The notes: generated by a model not told the origin, from the letters alone. Shown: positions 32,863-43,022, numbered from the stretch's first letter. The stretch is DNA of 64,000 nucleotides from Bog-756 sp052326605 (GCA_052326605.1 JBKQMB010000043.1:1-64000); one strand, 5' to 3'. Translations and numbers: made by a program.

Positions 32863-35800
32863 ATGACGACATTCCAAGGCATGGACGACGGCGCCCGTAC
32901 CTCGACCCCGGTGGACCGGCGGCGGCCGGCGGCGTCTGCCGGTGCCGCTGCGAACCGTGCCCCGCGTGGTGGGCTCTATGACCCGAGGTTCGAACACGAT
33001 GCCTGTGGGGTTGCCCTGGTGGCCGATCTCCACGGGCGCCGCTCCCACGGCCTCGTCCGCCAGGCCATCTCCGCACTCGAGCACCTCGCCCACCGGGGGG
33101 CGACCGGCAGCGAGGATGACAGCGGGGACGGGGCGGGCATCCTGATCCAGGTCCCGCACGACTTCTATGCGGACGAGGTCGACTTCCAACTGCCGGCCCC
33201 GGGTCGCTATGCCACCGGGATCGCCTTCCTCTCCCGGGACGGCGCCGAGGCCGCAGCGGCCCGGGCCGCCATCGGGAAGCTGGCCCAGGACGAGGGATTC
33301 GATGTCATCGGCTGGCGCGACGTCCCGATCGACGAAGCCACGCTGGGGTCGATCTCCGACGCCGCCCGGCCCTCGATGCACCAGCTCTTCGTGGCCCCGT
33401 CCGTGGACACCGTGCTCAGTCCTGGGGATCCGGCGCTGGCCGTCGACCGTCTGGCGTTCGTGGTGCGGAAGAGGGCCGAGCACCAGATCGACAATTGCTA
33501 CCTCGCGTCCTTGTCGGCTCGCACCATCACCTACAAGGGAATGCTCACCTCCCGTCAGCTCGCGGAGTTCTTCCCCGACCTGTCCGACCAGCGGGTGACC
33601 AGCGGGTTGGCGCTCGTGCACTCGCGCTTCTCCACCAACACCTTTCCCTCGTGGCCGCTGGCCCATCCCTACCGGTACATGGCGCACAACGGCGAGATCA
33701 ACACCCTGGCCGGCAACCGCAATTGGATGCGGGCACGCGAATCCCTCTGCGCCTCGGACCTCATCCCCGGGCTCGAGCGGGCATTCCCCGTCGTGACCCC
33801 GGGGGCCAGCGACTCGGCCTCGTTCGACGAGGTCCTCGAGCTCCTCCACCTCGGCGGACGGCCCCTGCACCACGCCGTCTTGATGATGATCCCCGAGGCG
33901 TGGGAGAACCACCGGACCATGGACCCGGCCCGACGGGCCTTCTACAGCTACCACTCGGCACTGATGGAGCCGTGGGACGGCCCGGCCGCGGTGGCCTTCA
34001 CGGACGGCACGGTGATCGGCGCCGTCCTCGACCGGAACGGGCTGCGCCCGGCCCGCTACTGGGTGACCGACGATGGCCTGGTGGTCCTGGCCAGCGAGGT
34101 GGGCGTGCTCGAGGTCCCACCAGCGAATGTGGTGCGCAAGGGCCGTCTGCAGCCCGGACGGATGTTCCTGGTCGACACGGCAGCGGGCCGGATCGTCGAC
34201 GATGACGAGATCAAGGGTGCCCTGGCCGGCGAGCATCCCTACGTCGAATGGCTCGAGGCCGGGCAGATCCAGCTCGACGACCTGCCCCCGCGTACCATGC
34301 TCACTCCCCGGCACGCCTCGGTGGTCGGCCGCCAGCGTCTCTTCGGCTACACCAACGAGGAGCTGCGGCTGATCCTCCAGCCCATGGCCAAGGCCGGGGC
34401 CGAGCCGATCGGCTCGATGGGCAGCGACACCGCCATCGCCGCGCTTTCCGACCGGCCCCGTCTGCTGTACGACTACTTCACCCAGCTCTTCGCCCAGGTG
34501 ACCAACCCGCCGCTGGACGCCATCCGCGAGGAGCTGGTGACCTCACTGCTGTCCACCGTGGGTCCCGAGGCCAACCTCCTCGAGCCGACGGCGGAGTCGT
34601 GCCGCCAGATCGTGCTGCCCATGCCGGTCATCGACAACGACGACCTGGCCAAGCTGCTCTACATCAACGAGGACGGTTCCACCCCCGGGTTCCGCGCCTT
34701 CGCCATCGACGGGCTCTTCGCGGTGGCCGGCGGCGGCGAGGCGCTGGCATCGGCCATCGAGGACGTGCGGAGCCGGGTGAGCGCGGCCATCGAGGAGGGG
34801 GCCGACGTCATCGTGCTGTCGGACCGCAACTCGACGGCGGAGTGGGCGCCGATCCCCTCGCTGCTGCTGGTGTCCGCCGTCCACCACCATCTGGTGCGGG
34901 AGAAGACCCGGACCCAGGTGGGCCTGGTCGTGGAGACCGGTGACGCCCGCGAAGTGCACCACATGGCCCTCCTCAAGGGATTCGGTGCCGCCGCCATCAA
35001 TCCCTATCTGGTCTTCGAGAGCATCGACGACATGATCGCGTCGGGCCTCCTGACCGACGTGACCCCGCGCCAGGCCCAGAAGAACTACATCAAGGCGGCG
35101 TCCAAGGGCATCGTCAAGGTGATGTCCAAGATGGGCATCTCCACAGTGGCCTCCTACACGGGTGCCCAGGTGTTCGAGGCGGTGGGGATCGCCCCCGAGG
35201 TCATCGACGAGTACTTCACCGGGACGGTGTCCCGCATCGGGGGGGTGGGCCTCGGCGTGCTGGCCTCCGAGGTGGCCCAGCGACACCGGACCGCCCACCT
35301 CGAACGCCCGACCGAGCTGGCCCACCGCGAGCGCGAGGTGGGGGGGGAGTACCAGTGGCGCCGCGAGGGGGAGTACCACCTCTTCAACCCCCGGACGGTG
35401 TTCAAGCTGCAGCACGCCGCTCGGTCCAAGCGCTACGACGTGTTCAAGGAGTACACCAAGGCCGTCGACGACCAGTCGGCGCACCTGGCCACGCTCCGCG
35501 GCCTTATGCACCTCAAGGTGGGCGATCTCCCACCGGTTCCCATCGAGGAGGTGGAGCCGGTGTCGGCCATCCTGGCCCGCTTCTCGACCGGCGCCATGTC
35601 GTACGGCTCGATCTCGGCCGAGGCCCACGAGACGCTGGCCATCGCCATGAACCGCCTGGGGGGGCGGTCCAACACCGGCGAGGGCGGGGAGGACCCGGAG
35701 CGGTTCACGCCGGACGCCAACGGCGACCTCCGCCGGAGCGCCATCAAGCAGGTGGCCTCCGGCCGCTTCGGGGTGACCTCCGAGTACCTGGTGAATGCCG

Positions 35801-37497
35801 ACGACATCCAGATCAAGATCGCCCAGGGGGCCAAGCCGGGCGAAGGGGGCCAGCTCCCGGGGTACAAGATCTACCCGTGGATTGCCAAGACGAGGTTCTC
35901 GACCCCCGGCGTCGGCCTGATCTCACCGCCCCCGCACCACGACATCTACTCCATCGAGGATATCGCCCAGCTCATCCACGACCTCAAGTCGGCCAACCCC
36001 GTGGCCCGGGTGCACGTGAAGCTGGTGGCCGAGGTCGGCGTGGGCACGGTGGCCGCCGGAGTGGCCAAGGCCCATTCGGACGTCGTGCTCATCTCGGGGC
36101 ACGACGGCGGGACGGGTGCGACCCCGTTGACCTCCCAGAAGCACGCGGGAATCCCCTGGGAGCTCGGCCTGGCCGAGACCCAGCAGACCCTGATGGCCAA
36201 CGATCTGCGGGACCGCATCGTCGTCCAGGTGGACGGCCAGATGAAGACCGGCCGCGACGTGATCGTCGGGGCCCTCCTCGGGGCCGAGGAGTTCGGCTTC
36301 GCCACCGCACCGCTGGTGGTGTCGGGCTGCATCATGATGCGGGTCTGCCACCTCGACACCTGCCCGGTCGGCATCGCCACCCAGAACCCGACCCTCCGGG
36401 CCCGCTACAGCGGCACGCCGGAGTTCGTGGAGACCTTCTTCGAGTACATCGCCGAAGAGGTCCGGGAGTACCTCGCCGCCCTGGGGCTGCGCTCACTGGA
36501 GGAGGCCATCGGCAGGGTCGACCTCATCGACGCCGACGAGGCGGTCACTCACTGGAAGGCCTCCGGGCTCGACCTCAGCCCGATCCTGATGCAGCCGGAG
36601 CTCCCCGAGGGGGCGGTGCGGCACTGTGTCAACCAGCAGGACCACGGCCTCGATCGGGCCCTCGACCATGCCTTCCTCGAGGCCTGCCGACCGGCCATCG
36701 AGAACGGCACCCCGGTCAGGGCCGAGGTGGAGGTGACCAACGTCGACCGGACCGTGGGCACCCTGCTCGGGTACGAGATCACCCGCCGCCACGGGGGTAC
36801 GGGCCTGCCCGAGGGCACCATCGACCTGACCTTCCGGGGGTCGGCGGGGCAGAGCTTCGGCGCCTTCGTCCCCAGGGGCGTGACGATGCGTCTGCTCGGG
36901 GACACCAACGACTACCTGGGCAAGGGCCTGTCCGGTGGACGGATCATCGTGCGGCCGCCGGAGGAGTCCCCCTTCGCCGCCGAGGAGAACATCGTGGCCG
37001 GTAACGTGATCCTCTACGGCGCCACCGCCGGCGACGTCTTCCTGCGCGGCCAGGTCGGCGAGCGGTTCTGCGTGCGGAACTCGGGGGCCATAGCGGTGGT
37101 CGAAGGTGTCGGGGACCACGCCTGTGAGTACATGACCGGGGGCCGGGTGGTGGTCCTCGGGCCGACAGGCCGCAACTTCGGCGCCGGGATGTCGGGTGGC
37201 ATGGCCTACGTTTACGACCCCGACGGGTGCCTCGCCGGAATGTACAACAGCGAGATGGTCGACCTCGAGCCCCTGTCGCCGACCGACGGGGCCTGGCTGA
37301 GGGACCGGGTCGCCCTCCACCACGAGGAGACCGGATCGGCCGTGGCCCGGGAGATCCTGGCCGACTGGGTCAGCGCCTCCGAACAGTTCGTCACGGTGAT
37401 GCCGCGGGACTACCGCCGCGTGCTCGAGGCCACCGAGCGTGCGGTTGCCGAGGGCAGCTCGGTGGACGAGGCGGTCATGGAGGCCTCCCATGGGTGA
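32863..37497 (+). CDS. gltB: Glutamate synthase, large (alpha) subunit
   Basis: With GltD this makes two glutamates from glutamine and 2-oxoglutarate using NADPH. The protein has 1544 residues. A propeptide of 47 residues precedes C48 (EHDACGVAL), the N-terminal nucleophile of the glutaminase domain after processing. The central and FMN-binding domains follow; the latter contains YGSISAEAHETLAIAMNRLG and GGTGATPLTSQKHAGIPWE. The [3Fe-4S] cysteines are C1156, C1162 and C1167 (CIMMRVCHLDTC). The C-terminal GXGXG beta-helix domain is present (GNVILYGATAGDVFLRG). ATG 32863 follows GGAG. The end overlaps gltD by eight bases. In mycobacteria GarA activates this enzyme. Confidence 0.97.
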   Translation: MTTFQGMDDGARTSTPVDRRRPAASAGAAANRAPRGGLYDPRFEHDACGVALVADLHGRRSHGLVRQAISALEHLAHRGATGSEDDSGDGAGILIQVPHDFYADEVDFQLPAPGRYATGIAFLSRDGAEAAAARAAIGKLAQDEGFDVIGWRDVPIDEATLGSISDAARPSMHQLFVAPSVDTVLSPGDPALAVDRLAFVVRKRAEHQIDNCYLASLSARTITYKGMLTSRQLAEFFPDLSDQRVTSGLALVHSRFSTNTFPSWPLAHPYRYMAHNGEINTLAGNRNWMRARESLCASDLIPGLERAFPVVTPGASDSASFDEVLELLHLGGRPLHHAVLMMIPEAWENHRTMDPARRAFYSYHSALMEPWDGPAAVAFTDGTVIGAVLDRNGLRPARYWVTDDGLVVLASEVGVLEVPPANVVRKGRLQPGRMFLVDTAAGRIVDDDEIKGALAGEHPYVEWLEAGQIQLDDLPPRTMLTPRHASVVGRQRLFGYTNEELRLILQPMAKAGAEPIGSMGSDTAIAALSDRPRLLYDYFTQLFAQVTNPPLDAIREELVTSLLSTVGPEANLLEPTAESCRQIVLPMPVIDNDDLAKLLYINEDGSTPGFRAFAIDGLFAVAGGGEALASAIEDVRSRVSAAIEEGADVIVLSDRNSTAEWAPIPSLLLVSAVHHHLVREKTRTQVGLVVETGDAREVHHMALLKGFGAAAINPYLVFESIDDMIASGLLTDVTPRQAQKNYIKAASKGIVKVMSKMGISTVASYTGAQVFEAVGIAPEVIDEYFTGTVSRIGGVGLGVLASEVAQRHRTAHLERPTELAHREREVGGEYQWRREGEYHLFNPRTVFKLQHAARSKRYDVFKEYTKAVDDQSAHLATLRGLMHLKVGDLPPVPIEEVEPVSAILARFSTGAMSYGSISAEAHETLAIAMNRLGGRSNTGEGGEDPERFTPDANGDLRRSAIKQVASGRFGVTSEYLVNADDIQIKIAQGAKPGEGGQLPGYKIYPWIAKTRFSTPGVGLISPPPHHDIYSIEDIAQLIHDLKSANPVARVHVKLVAEVGVGTVAAGVAKAHSDVVLISGHDGGTGATPLTSQKHAGIPWELGLAETQQTLMANDLRDRIVVQVDGQMKTGRDVIVGALLGAEEFGFATAPLVVSGCIMMRVCHLDTCPVGIATQNPTLRARYSGTPEFVETFFEYIAEEVREYLAALGLRSLEEAIGRVDLIDADEAVTHWKASGLDLSPILMQPELPEGAVRHCVNQQDHGLDRALDHAFLEACRPAIENGTPVRAEVEVTNVDRTVGTLLGYEITRRHGGTGLPEGTIDLTFRGSAGQSFGAFVPRGVTMRLLGDTNDYLGKGLSGGRIIVRPPEESPFAAEENIVAGNVILYGATAGDVFLRGQVGERFCVRNSGAIAVVEGVGDHACEYMTGGRVVVLGPTGRNFGAGMSGGMAYVYDPDGCLAGMYNSEMVDLEPLSPTDGAWLRDRVALHHEETGSAVAREILADWVSASEQFVTVMPRDYRRVLEATERAVAEGSSVDEAVMEASHG

Positions 37498-38998
37498 CAT
37501 CTCCGGGTTCTTGAAGTTCCCGCGCCACCTGCCGCACCGCCGGCCCGTTCCGGTCCGGCTGCGCGACTGGAAGGAGGTCTACGAGCCGTTCCCGGCCGAG
37601 GCGGCCCGACAGCAGGGCGCACGGTGCATGGACTGCGGGATCCCCTTCTGCCACGAGGGCTGCCCTCTGGGCAACCTGATCCCCGAGTGGAACGACCTGG
37701 TGTTCCGGGACGACTGGTCGGAGGCTGTCGAACGCCTGCACGCCACCAACAACTTCCCCGAGTTCACCGGCCGCCTCTGCCCTGCCCCCTGTGAGGGGGC
37801 CTGCGTGCTGGGCATCAACGACGATCCGGTGACCATCGAGCGGATCGAGTACGAGATCATCGAGCGGGCCTGGTCGGAGGGTTGGGTCCGACCGGTGCCG
37901 GCGAGAACGCCAAGCGGCAAGCGGGTCGCCGTCGTCGGCTCGGGTCCGTCAGGGCTGGCCGCGGCCCAGCAGCTGGCCAGGGCCGGCCACGCCGTGGTCG
38001 TCTTCGAGCGGGCCGAGCAGCCGGGCGGGCTGCTCCGCTACGGGATCCCCGAGTTCAAGATGGAAAAGGCCGTCCTCGACCGGCGCCTCGCCCAGCTGGA
38101 GGCCGAGGGGGTCGAGTTCCGGTGCGAGGTCTCGGTGGGGGAGAGCGCTCCCGAGGTGAGCCGTGCCGTCGCCGCCGACGCCACGGTGGTCGGCGCACGC
38201 TCGCTGGTCGAGGAGTTCGACGCCGTGGTGTTGGCCGGGGGTGCGACACTGCCGCGCGACCTGGAGGTGCCGGGTCGCGACCTGTCGGGCATCCACCGCG
38301 CCATGGACTACCTGAAGCCGTCGAACATGGTTCAGGAGGGGACACTCACCACCTCGCCGATCTCCGCCCACGGGAAGCACGTGGTGATCATCGGGGGTGG
38401 TGACACCGGCGCCGACTGCCTGGGCACCGTGCACCGCCAGGGGGCGCTCAGTGTCCACCAGCTCGAGATCATGCCTGAGCCCCCGCTCGAGCGCACGGGC
38501 GACAATCCCTGGCCGACCTGGCCGCTGATCCTCCGGACCTCCCCGGCGCTCGAGGAGGGAGGCGAGCGCATCTTCTCGGCGACCACCGCCGAGTTCCTCG
38601 ATGACGGGTCCGGTCGCGTCCGGGCCCTGCGTGGGCAGCAGGTGGAGCTGGCACACGGTGACGGCGGCAGGCCGCAGTTCCTCGCCGTGGAGGGCTCCGA
38701 GTTCGAGCTGCCCTGTGAGCTGGTCCTGTTGGCGATGGGGTTCCTCGGTGCCGAGCGCACCGGCGTGGTCGCCGAGCTGGACCTCCGGCTCGACGCACGG
38801 GGAAGCGTGGCCGCCGACCCCACGTGGTCGACCAACGTGGAGGGCGTCTTCGTCTGCGGTGACATGACCCGCGGCCAGAGCCTGATCGTGTGGGCCATCG
38901 CCGAGGGCCGTTCTGCTGCCTCCGCGGTGGACCGGTACCTGATGGGCGAGACAGCCCTGCCGGCACCGATCGTGCCGGGCCAGCTCGCCCTGCAGTAG
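37490..38998 (+). CDS. gltD: Glutamate synthase, small (beta) subunit
   Basis: The flavoprotein subunit of glutamate synthase: it takes electrons from NADPH through FAD and two [4Fe-4S] clusters to GltB. Cluster cysteines are visible in CMDCGIPFCHEGCPLGN and in RLCPAPCEGACVLG. FAD binding is at VVGSGPSGLAAAQQLARAG near residue 145, and NADPH binding at IIGGGDTGADCLGTVHRQGA near residue 300. The protein has 502 residues. ATG 37490 lies inside the end of gltB, and the ribosome binding site (GAGG upstream) is within that gene, so translation is coupled. It is convergent with the hydrolase gene at 39047. Confidence 0.97.
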   Translation: MGDISGFLKFPRHLPHRRPVPVRLRDWKEVYEPFPAEAARQQGARCMDCGIPFCHEGCPLGNLIPEWNDLVFRDDWSEAVERLHATNNFPEFTGRLCPAPCEGACVLGINDDPVTIERIEYEIIERAWSEGWVRPVPARTPSGKRVAVVGSGPSGLAAAQQLARAGHAVVVFERAEQPGGLLRYGIPEFKMEKAVLDRRLAQLEAEGVEFRCEVSVGESAPEVSRAVAADATVVGARSLVEEFDAVVLAGGATLPRDLEVPGRDLSGIHRAMDYLKPSNMVQEGTLTTSPISAHGKHVVIIGGGDTGADCLGTVHRQGALSVHQLEIMPEPPLERTGDNPWPTWPLILRTSPALEEGGERIFSATTAEFLDDGSGRVRALRGQQVELAHGDGGRPQFLAVEGSEFELPCELVLLAMGFLGAERTGVVAELDLRLDARGSVAADPTWSTNVEGVFVCGDMTRGQSLIVWAIAEGRSAASAVDRYLMGETALPAPIVPGQLALQ

Positions 38999-39046
38999 GC
39001 CGGGCCGCCCTGAGCCGCAGGGACGACCCGGTTCCCGGCCGGCGAT

Positions 39047-39784
39047 TCAGTCGGAGACGCCGGCGAGGATGGCAGCGAAGGCGGAGGGATCCGTCACCGG
39101 CAGGAGATGGCCCGAGTCGACCCGGACCACGCTGACCGGCTGAGGAAGTCGCTTCGCCATCGCCTCCTGGGTGGTCGGTGACACGGGACGGTCCTGCCTG
39201 TTGACCACGTAGGTGATCGGGGTGCCGGCCACGCCGGCCCAGTGGACCGGCTGGAAGTAGTGGTGCACCGTGTCCTCGACGCAGCGCACGGGATCGACGA
39301 CGAACGCCAGCGTGTCATCATCGAGCAGCTCGCCGCCGTAGGCGTGGCGGAACTTCTCGGTATCGTCGGGTGGGCCGGGGAGGGTGATCGCCCTGCCGTC
39401 ACGTGCGGCCGCCTCGAGGGCCAGAATCAGGCCCTCGCGGTGGCGCTCCCTCATGCAGTCGGCACCGCATCCGCCCTCGGTCGGGACCAGGGCGGCATTC
39501 AGTACGACGGAGGTGCACCGGCCGCCGAGAGCGACGACGACGCCGGGTGCGACCAGGCCGCCCGAGGAGTGCGCCACCAGGACGATCGGCCCGTCGAAGG
39601 CCGCTGCCTCGATGTCGGCCACGACCGATGCCGTCTCCTCCTCGACCGAGAGCGTGGCGAGGTCCGCCGGCTTCCCGGCACGACCGGGCAGATCCACGGC
39701 GAGCGCCGGCCGATCGAGATGCGGGAGCAGCCGGTCCCAGAAGCGGCCGGTGCTTCCCCCGCCGTGCACCAGCACGTAGGTCAT
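39047..39784 (-). CDS. Alpha/beta hydrolase
   Basis: A soluble hydrolase of 245 residues with unknown substrate. The fold begins MTYVLVHGGGSTGRFWDRLL with the oxyanion-region HGGG. The nucleophile is probably S73 in VAHSSGGL, where Ala replaces the first Gly of the usual GxSxG. The acid is in VVNRQDRPVS and the catalytic His in VDSGHLLPV. Its general look is like esterases of the EstC/methyl-ketone group, but that is not decisive. No signal peptide is present. ATG 39784 is the first start of the frame and has no strong ribosome binding site. The downstream gltD gene is convergent. Confidence 0.85.
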   Translation of the reverse strand: MTYVLVHGGGSTGRFWDRLLPHLDRPALAVDLPGRAGKPADLATLSVEEETASVVADIEAAAFDGPIVLVAHSSGGLVAPGVVVALGGRCTSVVLNAALVPTEGGCGADCMRERHREGLILALEAAARDGRAITLPGPPDDTEKFRHAYGGELLDDDTLAFVVDPVRCVEDTVHHYFQPVHWAGVAGTPITYVVNRQDRPVSPTTQEAMAKRLPQPVSVVRVDSGHLLPVTDPSAFAAILAGVSD

Positions 39785-39841
39785 CGTCGTCCGGGACAGG
39801 TGGCGGACCGCATGGGGGCCGAGGTTACCGCCGCGACCTGG

Positions 39842-40774
39842 CTACCCGGGTCGGGTGGCCCCCACCAGACCCGACCAGTCAGCGTCGTCGTAGCGGACCA
39901 GGGCGCCGGTGTGGGGCGCGTCGATCATCTCCCCGGCCCCCACGTAGAGGCCGACGTGGTCCACGGCGGAGGGCCCTGTGCCGAAGAAGATCAGGTCGCC
40001 CGGCTCCACCCTCGTTGCACCGCCCAGGACGGGTCCGGCGTCGAACTGGCCCTGGGCCACCCGGGGCAGCACGATCCCGGCCTGCCGGTACGCCGCCTGG
40101 GTCAGCCCCGAGCAGTCGAACCCGCCGCTGCCGGTGCCGCCCCACAGGTAGGGCGTGCCCAGTTGAGCGGCGGCGAAGGAGAGCGCGGTGGCGACGGTAC
40201 CCGAGAGGCCCGGGTCCTCGCCCAGGGCGATCGCCAGGGTCAGCACCGTGTTCACGTAGGTCTCGGAGTGGTTGTACGAGACGATGGCACCACGGAGGGT
40301 GGAGGGGTTGCCGCCTCCGTCGGCACAGAGCAGGCGGGACGCGGAGTAGACGGCGTCGACCGGGTCGTAGGGCGTCGGGGGCCGGGCGCCTCCGGGCCCC
40401 ACCGTGGCATAGGCGGCGAACGTGGCCGGCTCGAACTGGAGGGGGCCCTCGGCGCCCGCTCTGTTCGCTCCGGACCACACGCCGGGTGCCGTGGACTGGC
40501 CGCTGTCCGACTCGACGGTCCCGACTGCCCCGAGGAGCGCCCACGACAGGCCCGGACAGGTGGTGGCCGCCTCCTCGTAGAGGGTCACCCACGCAGAGGG
40601 GATGGCGGCGCGGGGTTGGTTGCCGCCGGATCCGGGCGCGCCGCCCGCGGCACTTGCCGACGAGGCAGGGGGGACCGAACCGGCGGAGCCCGTCCCGAGG
40701 ACGGCCGCCACCAGGACAACGCAGCTGACGAGGGTCACGATTCCGAGCACCACGGCTCCGAGCACTCTTCCCAT
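39842..40774 (-). CDS. Exported NlpC/P60 peptidoglycan endopeptidase with a lytic-transglycosylase-like domain
   Basis: A cell-wall hydrolase of 310 residues. The N-terminal hydrophobic segment (VVLGIVTLVSCVVLVAAVLG) is a signal peptide or anchor. Residues about 58-165 resemble a lytic transglycosylase: a Glu in AVGTVESDSGQ, then GPLQFEPATFAAYA and SYNHSETYV. The NlpC/P60 domain carries the catalytic C221 (FDCSGL), H273 (VDHVGL) and H288 (APHTG). Two wall-cutting activities in one protein resemble secreted actinobacterial RpfB- or RipA-like remodelling enzymes. ATG 40774 follows GGAGGT by eight bases. It stands alone, divergent from the acyl-CoA synthetase. Confidence 0.92.
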   Translation of the reverse strand: MGRVLGAVVLGIVTLVSCVVLVAAVLGTGSAGSVPPASSASAAGGAPGSGGNQPRAAIPSAWVTLYEEAATTCPGLSWALLGAVGTVESDSGQSTAPGVWSGANRAGAEGPLQFEPATFAAYATVGPGGARPPTPYDPVDAVYSASRLLCADGGGNPSTLRGAIVSYNHSETYVNTVLTLAIALGEDPGLSGTVATALSFAAAQLGTPYLWGGTGSGGFDCSGLTQAAYRQAGIVLPRVAQGQFDAGPVLGGATRVEPGDLIFFGTGPSAVDHVGLYVGAGEMIDAPHTGALVRYDDADWSGLVGATRPG

Positions 40775-40950
40775 GGGACCGCACCTCCGCTCCGGGGGAG
40801 GGGGACAGAATGAGCGGCGCGCTCAGAGGTCGCCGGGCCAGTCCGGGGACCCCTCCGCTGGGGAGGGGCGGGACGACGCCGGACACCGGCCGTCGCTCAA
40901 GTCCACCACCGGTCCGGCCCGGACGCAACCCCTGGGCAAGCCGCGATCGG

Positions 40951-40956
40951 TATGCT
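40951..40956 (+). promoter_or_regulatory. Putative TATGCT -10 box of the acyl-CoA synthetase gene
   Basis: TATGCT lies 42 bases before GTG 40999, and the AGGGGAGG ribosome binding site lies between them. Confidence 0.4.
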
Positions 40957-40998
40957 CGTTCATCCGGGGTTCCGGACGGGGACAGGGGAGGATCGACA

Positions 40999-42633
40999 GT
41001 GCTCAGTACCATGCAGGACGCACCTTTGTTGGTGAGCGGCATTCTGCGCCACGGACAGAACGTCTACGGTGACAGCCGGGTGATCACGATCACCGGGCCC
41101 GCAGGCGAGTCCACCGCGGCGACATTCACCGAGGTGGCGGAACGATCGGAGCAGCTGGCCAAGGCGCTCGGACGCCTGGGGGTGGGCGACAGCGACCGGG
41201 TGGGGACCTTCCTGTGGAACAACCAGGCCCATCTGGAGGCCTACCTGGGCATCCCGGCCATGGGGGCGGTGCTCCACACCCTCAACCTCCGCCTGTTCCC
41301 CGAGCAGCTGGCCTACGTCATCAACCATGCCGAGGACCAGGTCATCATCGTCGACGGCTCGATCGCCCCGCTGCTGGCCCGTGTCCGCGACCAGCTGACC
41401 ACGGTCAAGCACATCATCGTGAACGGTGCAGGGGATGCGAGCGCGCTGGGGGACACCCTCTCCTACGAGGAGCTGCTGGCCGCCGAGGAGCCGGGGTACG
41501 ATTGGCCCACCTTCGACGAGCGCCAGGCGGCGGCCATGTGTTACACGTCGGGGACGACGGGCAACCCGAAAGGCGTGGCCTACAGCCACCGGTCGACCTT
41601 CCTGCACACGTTCGCCATCACCTCGGGGTCGTCGCTCGGCATCAATGAGCAGGACTCGGTGCTCTCCATCGTGCCCATGTTCCATGCCAACGCGTGGGGC
41701 ACCCCGTACGGCTGCTTCCTGACCGGTGCCGACATGATCATGCCCCAGCAGTTCCTGCAGGCCGAGCCGCTGTCGAACATCATCGCCCTTCACCGACCGA
41801 CCGTCTCGGCCGGGGTGCCCACCATCTGGAGCGACCTGCTCCGGTACGCGCAGTCCCACGAGGTCGACCTCTCCTCCCTGCGCATGATCACCGCCGGCGG
41901 TGCCGCGGTGCCGCGGCGACTCCTCGAGCGGTTCGAGTCCGAGTTGGGGATCGAGATGGTCCAGGGGTGGGGGATGACCGAGACCAGCCCGCTGTGCTCG
42001 CTTGCTCTACCCCCTCGCGGCATCCCACCGGAAGAGGAGATGGACTGGCGGGCCAAGACCGGGCGCGTCGTGCCGGGGGTCGAGGTGCGGGTCGCCGCCG
42101 AGGACGGCTCGCTCCTGCCCAACGACGGCGTCGCCGTCGGCGAGTTCGAAGTGCGGGGTCCCTGGGTCACCGGCTCCTACTACGGCGAACCCGCACCGGA
42201 GTGCTTCCACGACGGTTGGCTGCGGACCGGGGACATCGGATCGCTCGACAGCAAGGGGTTCATGCAGATCAGCGACCGGACCAAGGACGTCATCAAGTCC
42301 GGCGGGGAGTGGATCTCCTCGGTGGAACTGGAGAACGAGGTGATGGCCCATCCCGAGGTGGTCGAGGCCGCGGTCATCGCCGTGCCCGACGAGCGGTGGA
42401 GCGAGCGGCCGATGGTGGCGGTGGTCCTCGAGGAGGGGTCGTCGGCCACCCCCGACGAGCTCTTGGTCTTCCTGACCGAGCGAGTCAGCCGGTGGTGGCT
42501 GCCGGAGCGGTGGGCGTTCATCGAGGAGGTCCCGAAGACCAGCGTGGGCAAGTTCGACAAGAAGGTTCTCCGTTCCCAGTACGCCGCGGGCTCCCTCGAG
42601 GTGCTCGAGATCGAGATCTCGAGGGGGCGCTGA
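40999..42633 (+). CDS. Long-chain-type acyl-CoA synthetase (AMP-forming)
   Basis: Activates a carboxylic acid, probably a medium- or long-chain fatty acid, to its CoA ester through an acyl-adenylate. The 544-residue protein shows all ANL motifs: the P-loop MCYTSGTTGNPKGV near residue 179, the acyl-adenylate region GWGMTETSP, the hinge region GDIGSLDSKGFMQISDR, and the C-terminal catalytic lysine region KTSVGKFDKKVLR. The chain-length preference cannot be read from it. GTG 40999 follows AGGGGAGG at a good distance; the upstream frame to 40810 has no ribosome binding site. A small gene follows five bases later and is probably cotranscribed. Confidence 0.93.
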   Translation: MLSTMQDAPLLVSGILRHGQNVYGDSRVITITGPAGESTAATFTEVAERSEQLAKALGRLGVGDSDRVGTFLWNNQAHLEAYLGIPAMGAVLHTLNLRLFPEQLAYVINHAEDQVIIVDGSIAPLLARVRDQLTTVKHIIVNGAGDASALGDTLSYEELLAAEEPGYDWPTFDERQAAAMCYTSGTTGNPKGVAYSHRSTFLHTFAITSGSSLGINEQDSVLSIVPMFHANAWGTPYGCFLTGADMIMPQQFLQAEPLSNIIALHRPTVSAGVPTIWSDLLRYAQSHEVDLSSLRMITAGGAAVPRRLLERFESELGIEMVQGWGMTETSPLCSLALPPRGIPPEEEMDWRAKTGRVVPGVEVRVAAEDGSLLPNDGVAVGEFEVRGPWVTGSYYGEPAPECFHDGWLRTGDIGSLDSKGFMQISDRTKDVIKSGGEWISSVELENEVMAHPEVVEAAVIAVPDERWSERPMVAVVLEEGSSATPDELLVFLTERVSRWWLPERWAFIEEVPKTSVGKFDKKVLRSQYAAGSLEVLEIEISRGR

Positions 42634-42637
42634 TCGG

Positions 42638-42877
42638 GTGGTCGCCGATCCGACCGACATTGCCGGGCGCCTCTCGGGCATCAGCGAGGAGCTGGCCGAC
42701 CTGGCCCTCGACCGGCTGCGCCATTCGGCTGACGCGGTCCGGAGCGGCGGGGAGCCCGATCCGCAGGTGACGGTCGAGGAGAAACGGATCACCCGCGCCC
42801 GACGCGCCGTGGACAAGGCAGTGCTGCTGCTGGCCGGGCCGTCGGCCACCGGCCCGGGGATCGACGAGGGGCCATAG
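42638..42877 (+). CDS. Small hypothetical protein
   Basis: A 79-residue hydrophilic protein with no recognised family. It is predicted mostly helical and slightly acidic at the start (GRLSGISEELADLALDRL), with a basic helix later (EEKRITRARRAVDKAV). It has no cysteine, signal peptide or membrane segment. GTG 42638 follows GAGGGGG and lies four bases after the acyl-CoA synthetase stop, so it should be translated from the same message. The spacing and ribosome binding site make it a credible gene. Confidence 0.6.
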   Translation: MVADPTDIAGRLSGISEELADLALDRLRHSADAVRSGGEPDPQVTVEEKRITRARRAVDKAVLLLAGPSATGPGIDEGP

Positions 42878-43016
42878 TCCTGCTCCGGCGATCGGGGTGA
42901 CGCGTCCGCACCCGGCCACTCCGACACGGGATGCCGGCGTCGTTCATTACCCTGAAGACGGCGCCGGTCATTCCTCGGATGATCCACATATCCTTTCGCC
43001 GCCACCCACAACGCAC

Positions 43017-43022
43017 TACCGT
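43017..43022 (+). promoter_or_regulatory. Putative TACCGT -10 box of the PAS/GAF/EAL gene
   Basis: TACCGT lies in the 217-base gap after the small gene, about 72 bases before GTG 43095. The gap also has TACCCT and TATCCT hexamers further upstream, so the exact promoter is uncertain. Confidence 0.3.

Noticed and set aside
39242..40813. 523-codon plus-strand frame across hydrolase and NlpC genes
   Set aside because: Both underlying minus-strand genes have intact catalytic residues; this frame has none.
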